A program made the position numbers and the translations under genes. Below are positions 31,349-35,823 of a stretch of DNA of 35,823 bases, piece by piece. The stretch lies in contig CAIJFT010000055.1 of the NCBI GenBank assembly GCA_903820035.1, forward strand, positions 1-35,823, read 5' to 3'. Within the stretch, counting starts at the first letter, position 1. Every line of letters begins with the position of its first letter. The notes beneath the pieces were generated by a model. It made no database searches. It saw only the letters and a program-made list of their open reading frames with translations, and was not told the DNA's origin. The stretch is from an uncultured Opitutia bacterium. GTDB taxonomy: Bacteria; Verrucomicrobiota; Verrucomicrobiia; Opitutales; Opitutaceae.

Positions 31349-32485
31349 ATGGCTACCCCGCTTGTCGATGCCCGAAAAATCCTGCGTGACCTCGTCGCGA
31401 TTCCCAGCGTGCACCCGGAGGCCGATCCGGGCGGCACGGTGCCGGGCGAGGCGGCGGTAGCGGAGTGGCTGGCGGCCCACCTGCGGCGGTTGGGCGCGGA
31501 TGTGCGCACGACGGAGCTGGCGCCGGGCCGACCGTCCGTCGTCGGTGTGTTCGAGCCCGCGCGGCCGGCGCGGGCCACGGTGGCGTTTGCCCCGCATCTC
31601 GATACGGTCGGGGTGCGCGGGATGATTGTGCCGCCGTTTCAACTTACCGCCCGCGGTGGCCGGCTGTACGGGCGCGGCGCCTGCGACACGAAGGGCCCGA
31701 TGGCGGCGTTGCTGGCGGCGTTCGGTCGTTGGACGCGTTCTGCGGCGGCGCGCACGGGTGAGGTGCGTTGGATCTTCGCGGCGACCGCGGGTGAGGAGCA
31801 GGGTAGCCTCGGGGCGCGGGCGCTGGTGCAGGAGGGGTTTCGCGCGGACTTTGCGGTGGCGCTGGAGCCGACCAACCTCCGCGTGGTGCATGCCGCGAAG
31901 GGTTTTGTGCGGCTTTGGATCGACGTGCCTGGCAAGGCGGCGCACGGCGCGCGGCCGGAGCGCGGCGACAACGCCGTTTTCCGGGCGCTCCCGCTGATCC
32001 GCGCGTTGGAGGCGGACGTGGCGCCGGAGCTTGGCGGTCGGCGACATCCGCTGCTCGGCCGCAGCACGCTCAATCTCGGCATCGTGCAGGGCGGCGGAGA
32101 ACTCAATCTCGTGCCGGCGCAGTGCCGGCTGGGGATTGATGTGCGCGTGCATCCCGGATGCACGGCGGAAGCGGCGGTGAACCTGCTCCGGGCGGCGGTC
32201 CGCGCGCACGCGCCGAAGGCGAAGTTATCCGTGATCCGAGAAGGCCCGTCCTTCGTGACGCCGCGGACAGAGCCCTGGGCGGCGCGGCTGCGGGCCTGTG
32301 GTCGGGGCTGGGCGGCGGCGGACTGGTTCTGCGATGCGAACATCTTGGCCGGCAGCGGCACGCCGGCGGTGGCCTTCGGGCCCGGCAGCATCGTGCAGGC
32401 GCACACCCGCGATGAATACATCCTCGCGCGGGAACTCGAGGCGGGGGTCGGCGCGTTTGCGGCGTACCTGCAGGGTGGGCGGTGA
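31349..32485 (+). CDS. M20-family zinc peptidase/deacylase (ArgE/DapE-like)
   Basis: Cytoplasmic di-zinc hydrolase of 378 residues that removes acyl or amino-acyl groups from amines. The metal and catalytic residues of the family are present in order: H83 in FAPHLDTV with D85, D113 in GRGACDTKGP, E149-E150 in TAGEEQGS (general base and ligand), E173 in ALEPT, and H352 in QAHTRDEY. A lid/dimer domain (about 185-290; GFVRLWIDVPGKAAHGARPERGDNAV) is complete. ArgE, DapE and N-acyl-amino-acid deacylases share this pattern, so the exact substrate is open. Its control by the same palindrome as a ceramidase-like amidase and a TonB receptor suggests that it cleaves an amide product of the same pathway (inference). 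Confidence 0.9.
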   Translation: MATPLVDARKILRDLVAIPSVHPEADPGGTVPGEAAVAEWLAAHLRRLGADVRTTELAPGRPSVVGVFEPARPARATVAFAPHLDTVGVRGMIVPPFQLTARGGRLYGRGACDTKGPMAALLAAFGRWTRSAAARTGEVRWIFAATAGEEQGSLGARALVQEGFRADFAVALEPTNLRVVHAAKGFVRLWIDVPGKAAHGARPERGDNAVFRALPLIRALEADVAPELGGRRHPLLGRSTLNLGIVQGGGELNLVPAQCRLGIDVRVHPGCTAEAAVNLLRAAVRAHAPKAKLSVIREGPSFVTPRTEPWAARLRACGRGWAAADWFCDANILAGSGTPAVAFGPGSIVQAHTRDEYILARELEAGVGAFAAYLQGGR

Positions 32486-32510
32486 GGTCGGTTGGCCGGG
32501 TAGGTCAGCT

Positions 32511-32562
32511 CGCTCGCGAGCGCCCGGGGATGCGGGACCGGACATTGGCGCGCGCAAGCGCG
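32511..32562. other. Two short GC palindromes upstream of the TetR-type gene
   Basis: CGCTCGCGAGCG (32511-32522) is a perfect 12-base palindrome; CGCGC-GCAA-GCGCG (32549-32562) is a five-base stem with a GNRA-type loop. They lie between the M20 stop (32485) and the regulator start (32648) and may act as transcript end or as autoregulatory sites. No copy of GTAAC-N6-GTTAC is present here. Confidence 0.35.
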
Positions 32563-32647
32563 CTGGCCTATGACGGAAGACGGATGGATCCATGCTGGTT
32601 TGCGCTTCTCTCCCCAAAATCAACCTGTCACCGTCATCGCTCAACCC

Positions 32648-33298
32648 ATGGCCTCCACCCGCTCGACCGCCCGCAATCCCGACCGCACGCGGCGGCGTAT
32701 ACTTCAGGCGGCGATCAGCCTGTTCGCGAAACAAGGTTTCCATGCCGTGTCGGTGGACCAGATTGTCGGGCAGGCGAAGGTCAACAAGCGGATGGTGTAC
32801 CACTACTTTGGCAGCAAGGACGCCTTGTTCGAAGCGGCGCTCTCCGAGGTCTACACGCGGATCGAGGCGATCGAGTTTGACGCCATCGAACGGGGTCGGA
32901 ACCCGCGGGAGAAACTCTCGCGGTTGTTGGAAAGTTATTTCGAGTTCCTCGACAAGGAGCCCGAGTTTACGCGGCTGCTCCAGTGGGAGAATCTGGAGAA
33001 GGGCCGGCACCTCACGAAAGAGAATCACCTGCTGACCAAGAATCCCTTTCTCAACCGTTTTCGCGCCATCGTGCAGGCCGGCGTGGACTCGGGCGAGTTC
33101 CGGCCCGACCTTGATGTGACGCACCTGATGATTCACTTCATCGGGCTGTGCTTCATTTACCACTCAAACCGTTTTTCGCTCTCGCAGAGCCTCGCCCTCG
33201 ATTTGGGCCACGCGAAGGTCAAGGAGCGCGGTCTCAACCAGGTGCTTACGCTCGTCTTCGAAGGTATCAGCAACCGCGGCCCGACGAAGAAGGGTTGA
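32648..33298 (+). CDS. TetR-family transcriptional regulator
   Basis: 216-residue dimeric repressor. The N-terminal TetR_N domain is textbook: RTRRRILQAAISLFAKQGFHAVSVDQIVGQAKVNKRMVYHYFGSKDALFEAAL (13-65), with helix-turn-helix at about 35-58. The C-terminal helical ligand domain (about 80-205; LESYFEFLDKEPEFTRLLQWENLEKGRHLT, FIGLCFIYHSNRFSLS) resembles the TetR_C group that follows RutR-like proteins, but the ligand is not known. ATG 32648 is preferred over the upstream ATG at 32570 because the added residues are not family-like. TetR proteins bind palindromes of about 15-20 bases, so this is a candidate for the B1-B3 sites, the nearest of which is 1.3 kb away (inference). Confidence 0.9.
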   Translation: MASTRSTARNPDRTRRRILQAAISLFAKQGFHAVSVDQIVGQAKVNKRMVYHYFGSKDALFEAALSEVYTRIEAIEFDAIERGRNPREKLSRLLESYFEFLDKEPEFTRLLQWENLEKGRHLTKENHLLTKNPFLNRFRAIVQAGVDSGEFRPDLDVTHLMIHFIGLCFIYHSNRFSLSQSLALDLGHAKVKERGLNQVLTLVFEGISNRGPTKKG

Positions 33299-33422
33299 AC
33301 GGATTGAGATAGCCCCCGGACCGTTATTAGGAAGGCCGGGAAGGCAGGGGAGGTGCCGGTTTTCTCCGTCCTCCCCGTACTTCCGCCTCCAAAACTTCCC
33401 CGGTCGAGTGGGTGCAGCCGAA

Positions 33423-33449
33423 AGCCCCTGCGCTCACGCGCAGGGCTAC
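33423..33449 (-). repeat. REP-like palindromic element, copy 2
   Basis: On the minus strand: GTAGCCCTGCGC-GTGA-GCGCAGGGGCT, eight paired bases plus an outer AGC/GCT step with one bulged C, followed by TTTCGGC. Layout and loop are those of the element at 6195-6224. It sits between the convergent ends of the TetR gene and the sugar isomerase gene. Confidence 0.6.
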
Positions 33450-33458
33450 ATGGTCGGC

Positions 33459-34349
33459 TCAGAGCGCGTCGACGAGCGCCTTGAGGTTGTGGCAGCAGAT
33501 CCGGCTCGCGGCCTCGCCGCCCTGGGAGAAGGCGTAGCCGGCGGGGAGGTGGAGCAGCTTGTCGTCGATCTTCTGCAGCCGCCAGTGGGTCTCGAGGGAG
33601 AACATACCTTGGTAGTCGCAGGCTTCGACGGCGCGCAGGTGGGCGCGCCAATCGACTTCACCCACGCCGAGCGGCATGCCGACCGCCGGCAGCTCGCCGG
33701 CCTTTGGGGCCGGGCGCCGCAGCGAATCTTTGACGTGCAGGTGAAACAACCGCGGCGCCACCAGCTTGAAGTCCGCCGGATGCGGTGCCGGGGCCTCGGG
33801 CACGTAAAGCACGTTGCACGGATCCCAGATGACGCCGACTTCCGGTGCCGGGATTGTCGCCATGAATGTGCTCATCTCGTGGGCCGTCGCGATGAGGCAG
33901 GACGCCTCGTTCTCGATGCCGATACGGACGCCCGAGCCCCGGGCCAGTTCGACAAGGCCGAGCACCTCCTCGGTCACCCGTGCGAGGCGGGCGGGCTCGA
34001 GCGGGTTCGGCTGACGCAGAAACGTGAATACGCGCAACAAGTCGCACTGCAACGCCCGCGCCGTATCAAGGCTGCGTTTGAAAATCTCGCGGTGTTCCCC
34101 GATCGCCTTTTTGTCCTCGACGAGGCACTTGAAGACGGGCGTCGAGCAGCCGAAAACCTTCCAGCCTTCCTCGCGCGCCGCGCCGGCGATGGCGGCGATG
34201 TCCTCGGACGTGAGGTCCTTGAAGGCGCGGCCGGCGAAGCTGCGCAGCTCGATGCCGGGCAGCTGGAACTCACGGACGAAGGCGCGGATCACCGCGAGGT
34301 CCTGGGAGACCTCGTCGGTGATGATCGTGAAGCGTTGGGGGAATTGCAT
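33459..34349 (-). CDS. TIM-barrel sugar phosphate isomerase/epimerase
   Basis: 296-residue protein of the xylose-isomerase-like TIM-barrel family (AP endonuclease 2 fold; IolE, hydroxypyruvate isomerase, DTE and related). Metal-site features: GIENEASCL (glutamate), GVIWDPCNVLYV (aspartate), LFHLHVKDS (histidine), and GMFSLETHW (glutamate), in the expected order along the barrel. The opening TIITDEVSQDLAVIRAFVREFQLPGIELRS is typical. It isomerises or epimerises a keto-sugar; in 3-keto-glycoside pathways such proteins accompany Gfo/Idh enzymes, and here an exported Gfo/Idh gene is 22 bases upstream in the same operon. Exact substrate cannot be given. Confidence 0.88.
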   Translation of the reverse strand: MQFPQRFTIITDEVSQDLAVIRAFVREFQLPGIELRSFAGRAFKDLTSEDIAAIAGAAREEGWKVFGCSTPVFKCLVEDKKAIGEHREIFKRSLDTARALQCDLLRVFTFLRQPNPLEPARLARVTEEVLGLVELARGSGVRIGIENEASCLIATAHEMSTFMATIPAPEVGVIWDPCNVLYVPEAPAPHPADFKLVAPRLFHLHVKDSLRRPAPKAGELPAVGMPLGVGEVDWRAHLRAVEACDYQGMFSLETHWRLQKIDDKLLHLPAGYAFSQGGEAASRICCHNLKALVDAL

Positions 34350-34371
34350 GCGGAGGAAAACAGGTGCGGGT

Positions 34372-35343
34372 TTACTTGGCGCCGGCCTTCTTCAGGACCT
34401 CGGCGAGGGTGACGGGCGTGCCCCCGCGGCGTTTGCTCTCGTCGGCCGCTTCCATGAAAGCGTGCAGTTCGAGGGTGGTTTCCGGCGATACCGGGGAAAT
34501 GCCGGTCTGGAAGAACTTCATGACTTCTTCGTTCAGGCCCTTGTAGCTGTGCTTTTCTCCGGCCGTGGTTACGCCCTTGCTGCCGATGATCGTGAGACCG
34601 TAGCCCTTGTAGCCCTTGCGGTGACCCTGCACGGTGCCGACGCGGCCGTCGCTCCAGACGCCGGTGATGACGTCGGTGTTGGCCGTGGCCGTGCGCACCA
34701 CCTGGGTGCAGCCGGCGCCGAGCACGGTGTAGAGCGCTTCCACCGAGTGGATGCCGTACCAGAAGAAGTCGGGGTGATGGGGTTCAAACTCCGCCGGCCC
34801 GATCGAGTAGACGGAAGTGAGGTCGCCGATCTTGGCCAGCTTGGGCGCGAGCGGCTCGGGGCCGTAGCGGAGCGAAGACGAGCTGAAGAGCGGAATCTGG
34901 TTTGCCTTGGCGAGGCGGACGAGCTCAACCGCGTCCTTCAGCGAGCCGGCGATCGGCTTGTCGATGAAGACCGGCTTCTTCGCGGCGATCACGCGCCGGA
35001 ATTGGTCGAGGTGGGGGCGGCCGTCGACACTCTCGATCATGATCGCGTCGACGTTCTTCGCGAGTTCCTCGATCGTATCATAGATCTTAACCCCGTACTT
35101 CTCGGTGAGTTCCTTGGTGTAGCCCTCGACCCGCGAGGCGCTGGTCTCGATGTCGGCGCTGCCGCCCTTGAACGCAGCGACGATCTTGCCGCCGGCGACG
35201 TGGTCCGGCGCCTTCGGGTCGTTGTAGGTTTTGGTGAAGACGATGACGTGGGACGTATCGAGGCCGATGAGGCCGATGCGCAGATCGGCGGCGAAGGCGG
35301 CGCCGGTGAGTAGGGCGAGGAGACTGAGGAGACGTGTTTTCAT
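34372..35343 (-). CDS. Gfo/Idh/MocA-like oxidoreductase with Sec signal (exported)
   Basis: 323-residue Gfo/Idh-like protein with an N-terminal signal peptide (MKTRLLSLLALLTGAAFAA), so predicted to work outside the cytoplasm. The Rossmann start is modified, IGLIGLDTSHVIVF, instead of G-x-G-x-x-G, although the DKP motif (about 128-130) of the family is kept, followed by SSSLRYGPEPLAP. A histidine occurs in FFWYGIHSVEALYTVLG. Exported members of the family usually keep tightly bound cofactor and are often carried by Tat; a Sec signal with an altered nucleotide loop raises the question of whether this one still uses NAD. First gene of an operon with the TIM-barrel isomerase; the NagB-like gene upstream on the same strand is 153 bases away, without a clear terminator between. 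Confidence 0.85.
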   Translation of the reverse strand: MKTRLLSLLALLTGAAFAADLRIGLIGLDTSHVIVFTKTYNDPKAPDHVAGGKIVAAFKGGSADIETSASRVEGYTKELTEKYGVKIYDTIEELAKNVDAIMIESVDGRPHLDQFRRVIAAKKPVFIDKPIAGSLKDAVELVRLAKANQIPLFSSSSLRYGPEPLAPKLAKIGDLTSVYSIGPAEFEPHHPDFFWYGIHSVEALYTVLGAGCTQVVRTATANTDVITGVWSDGRVGTVQGHRKGYKGYGLTIIGSKGVTTAGEKHSYKGLNEEVMKFFQTGISPVSPETTLELHAFMEAADESKRRGGTPVTLAEVLKKAGAK

Positions 35344-35496
35344 GGGGGCTTGAGGTTGAGAACTGAGCGTTGTGATTCGGGAAGATGAAGGCCGGGCTGC
35401 GAGTGGGGGGCTGCGTCAGAGGGTCGAGGCTGTTCGGAATGTTTGGATCGAGTGCGTTTCCTTGCCCGCGCTCAACCCTCATCCCTCAACTTTCAA

Positions 35497-35823
35497 CTAT
35501 GATCTCAACCCCTTCGCCGCGGCGACGTCGACGTGGAGGGCCGCATCGGGATGCAGCCGCAGGATCGAGGCCGGGCAGGCGGTGGTGATTTCACCTTCGA
35601 CGGTCGCAAGTACGGCGTCGGCCTTGCGCGGGCCGGGGACGTGGATGCTCAGGCGGCGGGCCCGGCGGAAGACCGTCACGGTGAGGGTGAATGCGTGGCG
35701 CGGAACGTCGTTGAGCGTCGGGAAGCAGCCGTCGTTGACCTGTTGCTGGCGGCAGGTGAGGTCGAGTTCCACCACCTTGATCAGCTGCGGATCCTCGAAG
35801 TCGGCGACCGGAGGATCGTTGAA
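35497..35823 (-). CDS. nagB: Glucosamine-6-phosphate deaminase-like protein, C-terminal part (5' end outside window)
   Basis: The last 108 residues of a NagB-type enzyme enter from the right edge: FNDPPVADFEDPQLIKVVELDLTCRQQQVNDGCFPTLNDVP, then TLTVTVFRRARRLSIHVPGPRKADAVLATVEGEITTACPASILRLHPDAALHVDVAAA. FNDPP follows the GIG-x-xG-HIAFN active-site loop of the family, and PGPRKADAV and CPASILRLHP are strongly conserved. NagB converts glucosamine-6-phosphate to fructose-6-phosphate and ammonia, so an amino sugar is probably handled by this locus. The N-terminal two-thirds are missing, so integrity cannot be judged; a related 6-phosphogluconolactonase-like role is less likely given the motifs. 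Confidence 0.85.
   Translation of the reverse strand, partial: FNDPPVADFEDPQLIKVVELDLTCRQQQVNDGCFPTLNDVPRHAFTLTVTVFRRARRLSIHVPGPRKADAVLATVEGEITTACPASILRLHPDAALHVDVAAAKGLRS

Noticed and set aside
1-35823. CRISPR arrays, tRNA or rRNA genes, complete insertion sequences
   Set aside because: No regularly spaced repeats, cloverleaf sequences, rRNA segments or transposase genes were recognised on reading both strands.

Overview
The window looks like chromosomal DNA of a high-GC Verrucomicrobiota bacterium close to Opitutaceae. This is inferred from gene content: two very large TonB-dependent receptors with an N-terminal carboxypeptidase-regulatory-like domain, PF04734 (neutral ceramidase-like) exported enzymes, a DUF1080 protein, a PVC-type membrane-bound dehydrogenase fused to cytochrome c, several Gfo/Idh/MocA oxidoreductases, PilV/PilW/PilX-like pseudopilins, and start codons that almost never have a Shine-Dalgarno sequence. 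No rRNA, tRNA or CRISPR was seen.

Layout. 0-12.5 kb is a glycan/glycoconjugate utilisation block: tail of an unknown gene, PF04734 enzyme, TonB receptor, Gfo/Idh oxidoreductase, a convergent pair of translationally coupled exported genes (DUF1080 then a second PF04734 enzyme), a divergent heme-containing dehydrogenase, and a DeoR-type regulator. An almost identical palindrome (core TTCACACTTGAACA) lies in front of the TonB receptor and in the DUF1080/dehydrogenase divergent promoter, suggesting one regulator. 12.7-15.1 kb holds a PfkB sugar kinase and a DegT-type aminotransferase that carries a Tat signal. 15.2-17.8 kb is a three-gene pseudopilin operon.

18.0-22.6 kb is the most unusual region: a SET-domain methyltransferase gene overlapping by ATGA a 1329-residue Pls-like (epsilon-poly-lysine synthetase-like) enzyme with architecture A-PCP-membrane-hexapeptide three times. 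By-eye adenylation-pocket residues include an acidic residue seen in lysine-activating domains, so a lysine-type polymer modified by a lysine methyltransferase is a testable hypothesis.

22.8-28.7 kb holds a third PF04734 enzyme divergent from a second TonB receptor, then an exported protein made of three RidA-like domains. Palindromes of the form GTAAC-N6-GTTAC occur twice in that divergent promoter and once more at 31.3 kb between a Gfo/Idh gene and an M20 peptidase, defining a second candidate regulon, perhaps of the TetR-type regulator at 32.6 kb.

28.7-30.1 kb is an accessory island that reads as a decayed integron: C-terminal fragment of an IntI-type integrase on the minus strand, then on the plus strand a YefM/YoeB toxin-antitoxin pair followed by an attC-like site and an orphan membrane-protein ORF ending inside a palindromic repeat. 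30.2-35.8 kb returns to sugar catabolism: Gfo/Idh, M20 peptidase, TetR regulator, TIM-barrel sugar isomerase, exported Gfo/Idh, and the C-terminal part of a NagB-like glucosamine-6-phosphate deaminase.

Together, the outer-membrane receptors, exported amidase/ceramidase-like hydrolases, DUF1080 (3-keto-glycoside hydrolase family) and redox enzymes suggest uptake and oxidative deglycosylation of a complex glycoconjugate, possibly containing amide-linked acyl groups and amino sugars. Substrates cannot be read from sequence alone.
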